Assembly: GCF_902506495.1 (NCBI RefSeq)
Contig: NZ_LR733265.1
Span: forward strand, 1,260,868-1,324,867
Length of the DNA stretch: 64,000 bases
Reading direction: 5' to 3'
Source: Pseudomonas sp. 8O
GTDB taxonomy: Bacteria; Pseudomonadota; Gammaproteobacteria; Pseudomonadales; Pseudomonadaceae
Shown: in pieces, positions 16,824 to 25,013 of the stretch
How the letters are laid out: every line of letters begins with the position of its first letter
Numbering within the stretch: the first letter of the stretch is position 1
Notes under the pieces: model-generated
Told to the model about the DNA's origin: nothing
What the model saw: only the letters and a program-made list of their open reading frames with translations
Databases searched by the model: none
Program-made: the position numbers and the translations under genes

Positions 16824-18284
16824 TCAGATACCGCCGAGGCAGAGGTACTTGATCTCCAGATACTCATCCAGGCCGTACTTGGAGCCTTCACGGCCCAGGC
16901 CAGAGGATTTCATGCCGCCGAATGGCGCGACCTCATTGGAAATCAGCCCGGTATTGATACCCACCATCCCGTACTCCAGCGCTTCGGCTACACGGAAGGT
17001 GCGGCCCAAGTCACGGGTATAGAAGTAGCCGGCCAGACCGAACTCGGTGTCGTTGGCCTGACGCACCACTTCGGCTTCGTCACTGAAACGGAACAGCGGT
17101 GCCAGGGGGCCGAAGGTCTCTTCGCGGGCCACGCGCATATCCGCGGTGACACCGGTGATGACCGTGGGTTCGAAGAAATGCCCGCCCAACGCGTGCGCCT
17201 TGCCGCCCTGCAGCACCTTGGCGCCCTTCTCCAGCGCATCGGCCAGATGAGCCTGCACCTTGGCCACAGCATTGCCGTCGATCAGCGGGCCAATGACGAC
17301 GCCTGCTTCATCACCCGGCCCAACCCGCAGTTTGGCCACAGCTACAGCCAGTTTTTCGGCAAAGGCGTCGTAGACGGACTCATGCACATACAGGCGATTG
17401 GCGCAGACGCAAGTCTGCCCGGCGTTGCGGTACTTGGCGACCATCGCGCCCTCGACCGCAGCATCCAGATCGGCGTCCTCGAAGACGATGAACGGCGCAT
17501 TGCCACCAAGCTCCAACGAGAGCTTCTTCAGCGTCGGCGCACATTGCTCCATCAATTTGATGCCGACGCCGGTGGAACCGGTGAACGACAGCTTGCGCAC
17601 GATGGGGTTGGCGCATAGCTCGGCGCCGACTTCACGGGAACGCTCGGCATCGGCCGGCAGTACGCTGAACAGCCCGGCCGGGATGCCCGCGCGCTCGGCC
17701 AGCACCGCCAGCGCCAGCGCACTGAACGGTGTCTGTGGCGCCGGTTTGAGCACCATGGCGCAGCCAGCGGCCAACGCCGGGCCGGCCTTGCGGGTGATCA
17801 TCGCCGCCGGGAAGTTCCAGGGCGTGATCGCTGCGGTCACGCCAATGGGCTCCTTGGTCACGATCAAGCGCTTATCCGGCTGATGGCCGGGAATGGTGTC
17901 GCCGTAGACGCGCTTGGCCTCCTCGGCGAACCACTCGATGAACGAAGCAGCGTAGAGCACCTCACCACGCGCTTCGGTCAGCGGCTTGCCCTGCTCGGCG
18001 GTCATGATCCGGGCCAGGTCTTCCTGGTTGGCCAGCATCAGTTCGTACCATTCGCGCAGTCGCGCCGCACGCTCCTTGGCCGTCAACGCACGCCAGGCGG
18101 GTTGGGCAGCCTGCGCCGCTTCGATGGCCTGACGGGCCTGCGCGCCGCCGATGTTCGGCACGACGCCCAGCAACTCGCCGTTGGCAGGGTTGAAGATTTC
18201 AGTCACATCGCCATTGCTGGCGTCGCACCATTGGCCATCGATATAGGCCTGATGGCGCAGCAGATCGGGATCGTTCAGTTGCAT
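16824..18284 (-). CDS. NAD(P)-dependent succinate-semialdehyde dehydrogenase (GabD type)
   Basis: A 486-residue aldehyde dehydrogenase oxidising succinic semialdehyde (or glutaric semialdehyde) to the diacid. Signatures: TPWNFPAAMITRK, FTGSTGVG, catalytic Glu258 in LELGGNAPF and catalytic Cys292 in GQTCVCANR. The second Cys two residues later is characteristic of succinate-semialdehyde dehydrogenases. The ATG at 18284 has an AGGAG site (GCAGGAGAAAATC). Last gene of a block with a permease, an iron alcohol dehydrogenase and a sigma54 activator, which suggests 4-hydroxybutyrate oxidation rather than the housekeeping GABA route. I withhold the symbol gabD because a separate gabDT pair may exist elsewhere. 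Confidence 0.88.
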   Translation of the reverse strand: MQLNDPDLLRHQAYIDGQWCDASNGDVTEIFNPANGELLGVVPNIGGAQARQAIEAAQAAQPAWRALTAKERAARLREWYELMLANQEDLARIMTAEQGKPLTEARGEVLYAASFIEWFAEEAKRVYGDTIPGHQPDKRLIVTKEPIGVTAAITPWNFPAAMITRKAGPALAAGCAMVLKPAPQTPFSALALAVLAERAGIPAGLFSVLPADAERSREVGAELCANPIVRKLSFTGSTGVGIKLMEQCAPTLKKLSLELGGNAPFIVFEDADLDAAVEGAMVAKYRNAGQTCVCANRLYVHESVYDAFAEKLAVAVAKLRVGPGDEAGVVIGPLIDGNAVAKVQAHLADALEKGAKVLQGGKAHALGGHFFEPTVITGVTADMRVAREETFGPLAPLFRFSDEAEVVRQANDTEFGLAGYFYTRDLGRTFRVAEALEYGMVGINTGLISNEVAPFGGMKSSGLGREGSKYGLDEYLEIKYLCLGGI

Positions 18285-18346
18285 GATTTTCTCCTGCTGC
18301 CGAGGGAGGCGTTCGCCCCTCGGCTGAATTGGGGATTGCACAGGCC

Positions 18347-19726
18347 TCACTCGGCGGGCGGCAGATCCTTGGTGAAGGTCTGGTCGTTCTCGCCACGGAA
18401 CATCCTTGCCCCATAGATCAGCGCGCACAGACCAACACCGATGGCGAAGGCCCAGCCGGCGCCCTTGATCGCCAGCACCGCACCGATCACCCCGGCGATA
18501 CCCAGGTCACGCTGGCTGCGCGCCTCCATGATGCCCAGGCGCACGCTGACGTAGCCCTGGATCAGCAGAGTCAGCGCCAGCGCAACACCGAGGATCGGCT
18601 GCACCAGCGTCACCACCGGCAACAACAGCAGACCGGTATTGGTGCCCCAACGGAACGAGCCAACCCCGCCGTAGATCGATTTCATCGCCTTGGCGCCACC
18701 CTTGAAGCGCTCGGTGATTACCACCTGCATGGCGGACCACTGCGGGCCACACATGGCCACGTCCGGCCCGAAGATGCTCATGAAGGCATTGCGCCCACCA
18801 AAGATCAGGTGCGAGCGGTTAGGGTTGAAGTCGACCTTCTCGTCACGGCGCACATGGTCGGCCTCGCCGAGGATCGCCTTGGCGCCGAGCACGTCACCGA
18901 ACACCACCAGATAGGCGGCGAACACGGTGGGGATGGCGGTGACGAACATCATCAGCGGCGGCATGCCAAGGCCGAATACGGTGTATTCGTTCCACAGGGT
19001 GACGAAGTCCGGCTGGCTGATACCCCACTCGATGCTGGGCCAGGGTGCCTCGCCGAAAATCGGCGCGACGATTACCGCCAGTAGAATGATCGGGAAGATG
19101 CCCAGCTTGGCGAAGTTCCACCAGAAGCGATTGCGCTTCTTCAGCTCCTGGAAATGGATGGAAAACACCAGGTAAAAGGCGATGCCGATGGCAATGGAAA
19201 TGGTCCAGGGGAAGCTGTCGAAGCGACCGCCTTCCTTGAATACCGTCACCACCGCGCTAAGGCCGGCGCCCATGATGATGCCGGCCTTGAGCGCAGAGGG
19301 CACCAAGGACACCACCTTGCGTGCCATACCCGTCATGCCCAGGCCTATCGAGAACACCCCGAGCATCAACTGGAAGGCAATCAGCGCATGCACCCGCTCC
19401 GGGCCCTCCGGGAACTGGCTGCAGTAAGCCATCAACAGCGGAATCGCCGGGGTGATCCAGCCCGGAACCACCGGGTCGCCCAGCAGGTGGTGGGTCAGGT
19501 ACAGCAGCCCGTTGAGCATGACCACCGCCAGCGCCACCTCGAAAGGCATGCCGAGGAATTCCGTCATCAACGGAATCGCCGCCAGATCCACCGCGCACAT
19601 GAGCAGGCCCTGCATGTAGTCGGATATTTCGAAGCGGTAATGAATGAAAGGCAGACGCACCTTGAATGGCCCCACCGGCCAGTAGGGGGCTTCCACACCA
19701 AGGTCTTGTTGATGCAGTTCGGACAT
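18347..19726 (-). CDS. Multi-pass membrane permease, NCS2-like, substrate unknown
   Basis: A 459-residue integral membrane protein with about twelve hydrophobic segments. Its overall make-up resembles the nucleobase-cation symporter 2/SLC23 group (a Pro/Gly-rich early helix VVPGWITPAIPLL and a SALKAGIIMG segment). The family assignment is tentative. The start is taken as the ATG at 19726; a GTG three codons upstream is possible. Its position between an iron alcohol dehydrogenase and a succinate-semialdehyde-type dehydrogenase suggests import of the block's substrate, perhaps 4-hydroxybutyrate or a related hydroxy acid. That is inferred from context only. Confidence 0.7.
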   Translation of the reverse strand: MSELHQQDLGVEAPYWPVGPFKVRLPFIHYRFEISDYMQGLLMCAVDLAAIPLMTEFLGMPFEVALAVVMLNGLLYLTHHLLGDPVVPGWITPAIPLLMAYCSQFPEGPERVHALIAFQLMLGVFSIGLGMTGMARKVVSLVPSALKAGIIMGAGLSAVVTVFKEGGRFDSFPWTISIAIGIAFYLVFSIHFQELKKRNRFWWNFAKLGIFPIILLAVIVAPIFGEAPWPSIEWGISQPDFVTLWNEYTVFGLGMPPLMMFVTAIPTVFAAYLVVFGDVLGAKAILGEADHVRRDEKVDFNPNRSHLIFGGRNAFMSIFGPDVAMCGPQWSAMQVVITERFKGGAKAMKSIYGGVGSFRWGTNTGLLLLPVVTLVQPILGVALALTLLIQGYVSVRLGIMEARSQRDLGIAGVIGAVLAIKGAGWAFAIGVGLCALIYGARMFRGENDQTFTKDLPPAE

Positions 19727-19803
19727 TTGAGTCACCCAGCTTTATTAGAGTTGTATTTCAGCCGGCCCCAGCACACTGGGGCCTGTCATCTTCGTTGCGG
19801 TAA

Positions 19804-20952
19804 TCAGTAGGCAGCGCGGTAGATTTGTTCGATGTCGCCAGCCGTCAGGCGCCGCGGATTGTTGCGCATCAGGCGGTCGATCTTGCTCGCCTCCTCGGCC
19901 ATGGCCGGGATGGCGTCTTCCGGTACACCGAAGCTGCGCATGCCCTTGGGAATGTCGACGCTGGCGCACAGCTCGGCCATGGCCTCGACGGCCAGGTCGG
20001 CGGCGGCCTTGTCGCCCAGGCCATGCGTTTGCACGCCAAGAGCAGCAGCGATCTCGGCCATGCGCTCGACGCAGGCCAGCTTGTTCCAGGCCATCACGTA
20101 GGGCAGCAGCAAGGCATTGCTGACGCCATGAGCGATGTTGAAACGACCGCCCAGCGGGTAGGCCAGCGCATGCACAGCGCCAACGCCGGCATTGCCGAAA
20201 GCCATGCCGGCCATCAGGCTGGCAGTGGCCATGTCTTCGCGAGCGACCAGATCCGCCGGGTTGGCATAGGCCTTGGGCAGCGCCTTGGCGATCAGCTTGA
20301 TGGCGCCAATGGCCAGGGCATCGGTGATCGGCGAAGCGTTGACCGACAGATAGGACTCCACCGCGTGCACCAATGCATCGACGCCACTGGCAGCGGTCAC
20401 GCCGCGCGGGCAGGTCAGGGTCATCAGCGGGCTGACCAGGGCCACGTCGGGCAGCAGGTAATCGCTGACGATGCCCTTCTTCAGCTGGGCCTGCTTGTCG
20501 GAGAGGATCGACACGTTGGTCACTTCCGAGCCGGTGCCGGCGGTGGTCGGGATGGCAATCAGCGGCGGCCCTTTGCGCTTGATCTGATCGACACCGAACA
20601 GCTCTTCCAGTGCACCGTCATGACCAACATAACCGGCCACGGCCTTGGCGATATCGATGGCGCTGCCGCCGCCGACGCCGATCAGACCATCGTGACCGCC
20701 GTCGCGATAGACCTTGGCGCAGGCTTCGACGATGGCGATCTCCGGCTCCGGCTCGACACCGTCATAGATGCCATAGCGGCGCTCGCCGAGCTGTTTGAGG
20801 ACATGCTCGACCGTACCGGACTTGATCAGGATGGCGTCGGTGACGATCAGCGGGTTGGTGATATTCAGTCGAGGCAGTTCGAGCGCCAATTGCTCCACGG
20901 CACCCTGGCCGGTCAGCAGCTTGTTGGCGATCTTGAATGCGGCAGTGTTCAT
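19804..20952 (-). CDS. Iron-containing alcohol dehydrogenase, probable 4-hydroxybutyrate dehydrogenase
   Basis: A 382-residue group III alcohol dehydrogenase, the standard length. The NAD-binding GVGGGSAIDIAKAV and PTTAGTGSEVTN are clear. Metal ligands are in GVDALVHAVESYLS and in the His-rich AVHALAYPLGGRFNIAHG. Paired with a succinate-semialdehyde-type dehydrogenase, the likely reaction is 4-hydroxybutyrate to succinic semialdehyde, as in Agrobacterium BlcB/BlcA. Other hydroxy acids or diols are possible. The ATG at 20952 has an AAGGGG site 7 nt upstream. A sigma54-type promoter lies about 50 bp before it. Confidence 0.85.
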   Translation of the reverse strand: MNTAAFKIANKLLTGQGAVEQLALELPRLNITNPLIVTDAILIKSGTVEHVLKQLGERRYGIYDGVEPEPEIAIVEACAKVYRDGGHDGLIGVGGGSAIDIAKAVAGYVGHDGALEELFGVDQIKRKGPPLIAIPTTAGTGSEVTNVSILSDKQAQLKKGIVSDYLLPDVALVSPLMTLTCPRGVTAASGVDALVHAVESYLSVNASPITDALAIGAIKLIAKALPKAYANPADLVAREDMATASLMAGMAFGNAGVGAVHALAYPLGGRFNIAHGVSNALLLPYVMAWNKLACVERMAEIAAALGVQTHGLGDKAAADLAVEAMAELCASVDIPKGMRSFGVPEDAIPAMAEEASKIDRLMRNNPRRLTAGDIEQIYRAAY

Positions 20953-21002
20953 CAGCAGGCCCCTTATGCGTTGTTGTGCTGAGCGGGTTCGGGGCTTGCC
21001 AT

Positions 21003-21018
21003 AGCCATTCCTGTGCCA
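21003..21018 (-). promoter_or_regulatory. Sigma54 promoter of the alcohol dehydrogenase gene
   Basis: On the minus strand TGGCACAGGAATGGCT carries the invariant GG and GC dinucleotides with exactly 10 bp between them; the -24 box is a full TGGCAC. It lies 51-66 bp upstream of the start codon and directly downstream of a sigma54-dependent activator gene. Confidence 0.72.
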
Positions 21019-21082
21019 GCTCGCCGAAAGCGGCGTGGTAGAAGGCTTGCGTCGATTTGTCACAGCGCGCTACGGGCTGCGC

Positions 21083-21102
21083 TTGATCAGAAAATCAATC
21101 AA
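21083..21102 (-). promoter_or_regulatory. Candidate upstream activator site
   Basis: TTGATCAGAAAATCAATCAA has TTGAT/ATCAA arms, about 65 bp upstream of the -24 box, the range where enhancer-binding activators act. It is the most symmetric element in the 177-bp gap, but it is short and AT-rich. Confidence 0.35.
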
Positions 21103-21129
21103 AAGACCGTGATTCGATCCATTTTTCAA

Positions 21130-22500
21130 TCAACCCTGTTCCCAGCGTTTCATCTTCTGCACCAGCGTCGCCTGGCTCAGACCAAGCACCTTGGCTGCCT
21201 CTCGGGTGGTCTTGTGCTGCATCAGCGCACGGCGGATGAGGCGCCGCTCAAGGTTCTCCACCTGCTTGCGCAATGGCAGCAGGTCGTCTTCGCCTGCGGC
21301 GCTGCGGGCGATGCGCATCTCCTCAGGCAGGTCGAACAGCTCGATGCGTTCGCCACTGCAGGTGACCACCAGGCGCTCGACCAGATTGATCAGCTCGCGG
21401 ATATTGCCGGGCCAGGCGTAGTCGGTCAGTGCATCGAGCGCTTCGAGTTCCCAGCTCAGCGCTCGGCCATAACGCTGGTTGAATTCGGCCAGGTAAAAAT
21501 CCAGCAGCGGCTGAATTTCCTCGGGGCGCTCGCGCAAGGCCGGAATGTGGATCGGCACGACGTTGAGCCGGTAGTAGAGGTCGGCGCGAAAACGCCCCTC
21601 GGCGACCATCGTACGCAGGTCGTGGTGGGTGGCGGTGATGATGCGCACGTCCACCTCCTTCAACTCCAGGCCACCGACCGGGATGAAGCGGCTCTCCTCG
21701 ATCACCTTGAGCAGCTTGACCTGCAGCGGCAGTGGCAGATCACCGATCTCATCGAGGAAAACCGTGCCCTGGTGCGCCAGCTCCAGTAGACCGCGCTTGC
21801 CCTTGCTGCCTGCACCGGTGAACGCGCCCGGCACATAGCCGAACAACTCGGCTTCGATCAGGTTCTCCGGCAGCGCACCGCAGTTCAGCGCCAGGAACGG
21901 CTGCGCTGCGCGCGGGCTGCTCTTGTGGATGTACTGGGCGATCAGGGTCTTGCCAACGCCGGTCTCCCCCTGCAGCAGCACCTTCACGTCGCTGGCAGCG
22001 ACCTGCCGCGCCTGCATGAAGACGCGCCCGGAAGCGGGCTGATCGGCGACTGGTGAGGCATCGAGCAGATCGTCACGCTGCCCGGCATGCAGCCTGGCCG
22101 TGCTGCTGCGTAACTGCTTCAGCTGCTGCAGCTCATCACGCTCATGCTTCATGCGCAACAGCTCGGTCATGTCGCGCACGGTGCTGACCACGTAACGCAC
22201 GCGGCCATCGCTGGCGAAGATCGGCGTACCACTGACCAGCAGGCGTTTGCCCTGGCTGACGCTCTGCATCAGCGACAGCGCCTTGCCTTCCTTGAGCACA
22301 CGCAAGGACACCGACTGCGAGATCACGCCCTGCTCTACCAGCGCCTGCATGTGCTGGCCGACGACGTCCTCGGCACGCAGCCCGGTCAGGCGCTCATAAG
22401 CACTGTTGACCTTGAGGGTGATGCCATCGGCGTCGGTGATGTAGACGCCATCGTGCAACGCGTCGATCAGCTCACGAAAACCGGGATCATCGAAGTCCAT
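21130..22500 (-). CDS. Sigma54-dependent transcriptional activator with PAS sensor
   Basis: A 456-residue enhancer-binding protein. An N-terminal PAS domain (about 1-115; HDGVYITDADGITLKVNSAYERLTG) has no receiver domain. The central AAA+ domain has Walker A GETGVGKT, the sigma54-contacting GAFTGA loop (YVPGAFTGAGSKG), Walker B TVFLDEIGDLP and the R-finger region RADLYYRL. A C-terminal helix-turn-helix (TTREAAKVLGLSQATLVQKMKRW) resembles the TyrR/Fis type. It probably binds a metabolite through PAS and activates the adjacent dehydrogenase-permease genes. The ATG at 22500 (MDFDDPGF) has an AAGGCGG site; an upstream in-frame start at 22533 is less likely. Confidence 0.88.
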   Translation of the reverse strand: MDFDDPGFRELIDALHDGVYITDADGITLKVNSAYERLTGLRAEDVVGQHMQALVEQGVISQSVSLRVLKEGKALSLMQSVSQGKRLLVSGTPIFASDGRVRYVVSTVRDMTELLRMKHERDELQQLKQLRSSTARLHAGQRDDLLDASPVADQPASGRVFMQARQVAASDVKVLLQGETGVGKTLIAQYIHKSSPRAAQPFLALNCGALPENLIEAELFGYVPGAFTGAGSKGKRGLLELAHQGTVFLDEIGDLPLPLQVKLLKVIEESRFIPVGGLELKEVDVRIITATHHDLRTMVAEGRFRADLYYRLNVVPIHIPALRERPEEIQPLLDFYLAEFNQRYGRALSWELEALDALTDYAWPGNIRELINLVERLVVTCSGERIELFDLPEEMRIARSAAGEDDLLPLRKQVENLERRLIRRALMQHKTTREAAKVLGLSQATLVQKMKRWEQG

Positions 22501-22604
22501 CTGGCCGCCTTGTTGGGACAGGAGAAACTGCACATTCTACGCCCGGAAACGAGCAAGGCCCCGCCGGTTTCCCAGCGAGGCCCTGAACATACAACTGCGG
22601 CGAT

Positions 22605-23432
22605 CTATTCCGGCATCGAAGTGCGTAGCTTCTCGCTACGCCCACGCAGCCACTCCAGAGTCAGCAGCAGCAACACCGAGAAGCCGATCAGCAGGGTCGC
22701 CGCGGCAGCGATGGTTGGCGACAGGTTCTCGCGGATACCGCTGAACATCTGCCGCGGCAGGGTGGCCTGCTCGGGGCCAGCGAGGAACAGGGTCACCACC
22801 ACTTCGTCGAACGAGGTGGCGAAGGCGAACAGTGCGCCGGAGATCACGCCCGGCGCGATCAGCGGCAGGGTCACCCGGCGAAACGCCGTCAGTGGCGAGG
22901 CGCCGAGACTGGCGGCGGCGCGCACCAGGTTGTGGTTGAAGCCCTGCAGGGTGGCCGACACGGTGATGATCACGAACGGCACGCCGAGCACGGCATGCAC
23001 CAGGATCAGCGACAGGTAGCTGTTGCCCATGCCCAGCGGGGCGAAGAACAGATAGCTGGCCACACCGATGATCACCACCGGCACGATCATCGGCGAGATC
23101 AGCAGGCTCATCACCAGCGCCTTGCCGCGAAACTCGCCACGGGTCAGGCCGATGGCCGCCAGGGTGCCGAAGACCATGGCCAGCATGGTCGCGGCCGGGG
23201 CGATGATCAGGCTGTTCTTCAGCGAGCGCATCCAGTCGGCGGACATGAAGAAGTCCTCGTACCAGCGCAGCGAGAAGCCCTGCAGCGGATAGACCAGGAA
23301 GGTGCCGGAGTTGAACGACAGCGGCACGATCACCAGCACCGGCAGGATCAGAAACAGCAGCACCAGGCCGCAGAGAATGCGCAGGCCGTAGTACCAGAGA
23401 CGCTCGACGGGTGACATGTAGGGGCTGAGCAT
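22605..23432 (-). CDS. ABC transporter permease (PotC type, AgtD-like)
   Basis: A 275-residue inner-membrane permease with six predicted helices. The EAA loop is AAASLGASPLTAFRRVTLPLIAPGVISG, which contacts the ATPase. It resembles PotC/PotI polyamine permeases. By gene order it corresponds to the second permease of agtABCD, which imports 4-aminobutyrate and 5-aminovalerate in P. aeruginosa. The start ATG at 23432 has a GGAG site 9 nt upstream. A repeat-rich gap of 179 bp separates it from the first permease. Confidence 0.88.
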   Translation of the reverse strand: MLSPYMSPVERLWYYGLRILCGLVLLFLILPVLVIVPLSFNSGTFLVYPLQGFSLRWYEDFFMSADWMRSLKNSLIIAPAATMLAMVFGTLAAIGLTRGEFRGKALVMSLLISPMIVPVVIIGVASYLFFAPLGMGNSYLSLILVHAVLGVPFVIITVSATLQGFNHNLVRAAASLGASPLTAFRRVTLPLIAPGVISGALFAFATSFDEVVVTLFLAGPEQATLPRQMFSGIRENLSPTIAAAATLLIGFSVLLLLTLEWLRGRSEKLRTSMPE

Positions 23433-23460
23433 GCGGTTTTACTCCAGTGAGCTTTTTAAG

Positions 23461-23582
23461 CTCCCCTCTACCGCTTGCGGGAGAGGGGTTGGGGGCGCCC
23501 GGCGTAGGGGAGAGGGATGGGCGCAACTAATAGCCGCCCTCTCCCGCCCTTCGGGCACCCTCTCCCATGAATGGGAGAGGGT
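23461..23582. repeat. Intra-operon palindromic repeats (CCCTCTCCC/GGGAGAGGG)
   Basis: Three or four hairpins rich in CCCTCTCCC and GGGAGAGGG occupy the gap between the two permease genes. One is CCCTCTCCCAT-GA-ATGGGAGAGGG. A dispersed Pseudomonas repeat of this kind inside an operon could attenuate or stabilise the distal mRNA. Confidence 0.75.
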
Positions 23583-23611
23583 CATCAGATGGCCTGCTGT
23601 GCAGACCGTTT

Positions 23612-24859
23612 TCAAGCAAGCCTCAGCTTGCTCGCACCAACCAGCCAGCTGTACACCACGTAAAGCACCAGGGTCGCGGCCAGCAGCAGGCCGCCAAGGG
23701 CCGTGGCCATGCCCCAGTTGATGGTGGTGTTGGTGTAGAAGGCGACGAAGTAGCTGATCATCTGGTCGTTCGGGCTGCCCAGCAGCGCCGGGGTGATGTA
23801 GTAGCCAATCGACAGGATGAACACCAGCAGGCAACCGGCGCCGACACCGGCCAGGGTCTGCGGGAAGTACACCCGCCAGAAACTGGCGAACGGGTGGCAA
23901 CCCAGCGACACCGCCGCACGCATGTAGCTGGGCGAGATACCCTTCATCACGCTGTAGATCGGCAGGATCATGAACGGCAGCATGATGTGAACCATGGCCA
24001 CGTACACGCCGCTACGGTTGAACACCAGTTGCAGCGGTTGCTCGATGATGCCCAGCGATATCAGCGCGCTGTTGATCAGCCCGCCCGACTGCAGCAACAC
24101 GATCCAGGCCGCCACCCGCACCAGAATCGAGGTCCAGAACGGTAGCAGTACCAGAATCATCAGCAGGTTGCCCTGGCGCGTCGGCAGGTTGGCCAGCAGG
24201 TAAGCCAGTGGGTAAGCCAGCACCAGACAGATGGCGGTGATCACCAGACTCATCCAGAAGGTGCGGGCGAAGATGTCCAGATAAATGGCCTGGTCCGGTG
24301 TGGCCTTGGCCAGTTCGCCAAGGTCGTCGATGCGGTGATCGAGCGCGGCCAGCAAATAGTAGGGCGTCACCGACGAAGCATTGCGGCGTATCACCTGCCA
24401 GTAGGCGGGATCGCCCCAGCGCTCGTCCATGTCGAGAAAGGCTTCCTGGTAGGACGCTGGTTCCTCGCGCAGCGGCAACTTGCGAGCGGTACTGCTGACC
24501 AGGCTACGGAAGCCCGCCAGCTCCATGTTCAGGCGCTTGGACAGATCGCCCAGGCTCTGGTTGCGCCGCGCCTCGAGCATATCGTCGGCAATCGCCCGGT
24601 ATACCGATTCATCCGGCAGACCACGGCCATCCCATCCGGCAATCGCCTCGACGGTACGCGACAGGCTGCCGACCACCTCAGGGTTGTCCACGCTGCGCAT
24701 CAGCAGCGCGCCGATGGGCAGCAGGAAGGTCAGCAGGAGAAACAGCAACAGCGGCAGGATCAGCGCCTTGGATTTCAGGCGATTGAAACGCTCGGCACGA
24801 GCCAGACGCTGCTTCAGGCTCGGCCCAGGCAAATCGTTGGCAGGCAGTACGGCGGCCAT
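23612..24859 (-). CDS. ABC transporter permease (PotB type, AgtC-like)
   Basis: A 415-residue permease, about 120 residues longer than ordinary PotB. The extra length lies between the first helix (about 37-58) and the second, as a periplasmic insertion at about 60-200. The EAA motif is AAVSLGCHPFASFWRVYFPQTLAGVGAG. The ATG at 24859 has GGAG six bases upstream; a TTG at 24865 is too close to that site. Partner permease and substrate-binding protein genes flank it on the same strand. Confidence 0.88.
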   Translation of the reverse strand: MAAVLPANDLPGPSLKQRLARAERFNRLKSKALILPLLLFLLLTFLLPIGALLMRSVDNPEVVGSLSRTVEAIAGWDGRGLPDESVYRAIADDMLEARRNQSLGDLSKRLNMELAGFRSLVSSTARKLPLREEPASYQEAFLDMDERWGDPAYWQVIRRNASSVTPYYLLAALDHRIDDLGELAKATPDQAIYLDIFARTFWMSLVITAICLVLAYPLAYLLANLPTRQGNLLMILVLLPFWTSILVRVAAWIVLLQSGGLINSALISLGIIEQPLQLVFNRSGVYVAMVHIMLPFMILPIYSVMKGISPSYMRAAVSLGCHPFASFWRVYFPQTLAGVGAGCLLVFILSIGYYITPALLGSPNDQMISYFVAFYTNTTINWGMATALGGLLLAATLVLYVVYSWLVGASKLRLA

Positions 24860-24935
24860 GGACAACTCCGCAAGCTAAGGCCGCTCCAGGCGGCAGAAAT
24901 TCGGGGATACGACAAACATCATTTGGGCAGCTCCG

Positions 24936-24986
24936 CCCCCTCATCCGGCGCTAAGCGCCACCTTCTCCCGCAGGAGAAGGGGACGA
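24936..24986. repeat. Palindromic repeat between permease and binding-protein genes
   Basis: CCTTCTCC-CGCA-GGAGAAGG hairpin preceded by a second GGCGC-TAA-GCGCC element. Similar in style to the CCCTCTCCC repeats 1.4 kb away in the same operon. Confidence 0.65.
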
Positions 24987-25013
24987 GGAAGGCGTCGCTG
25001 CGCGACACCTTGC

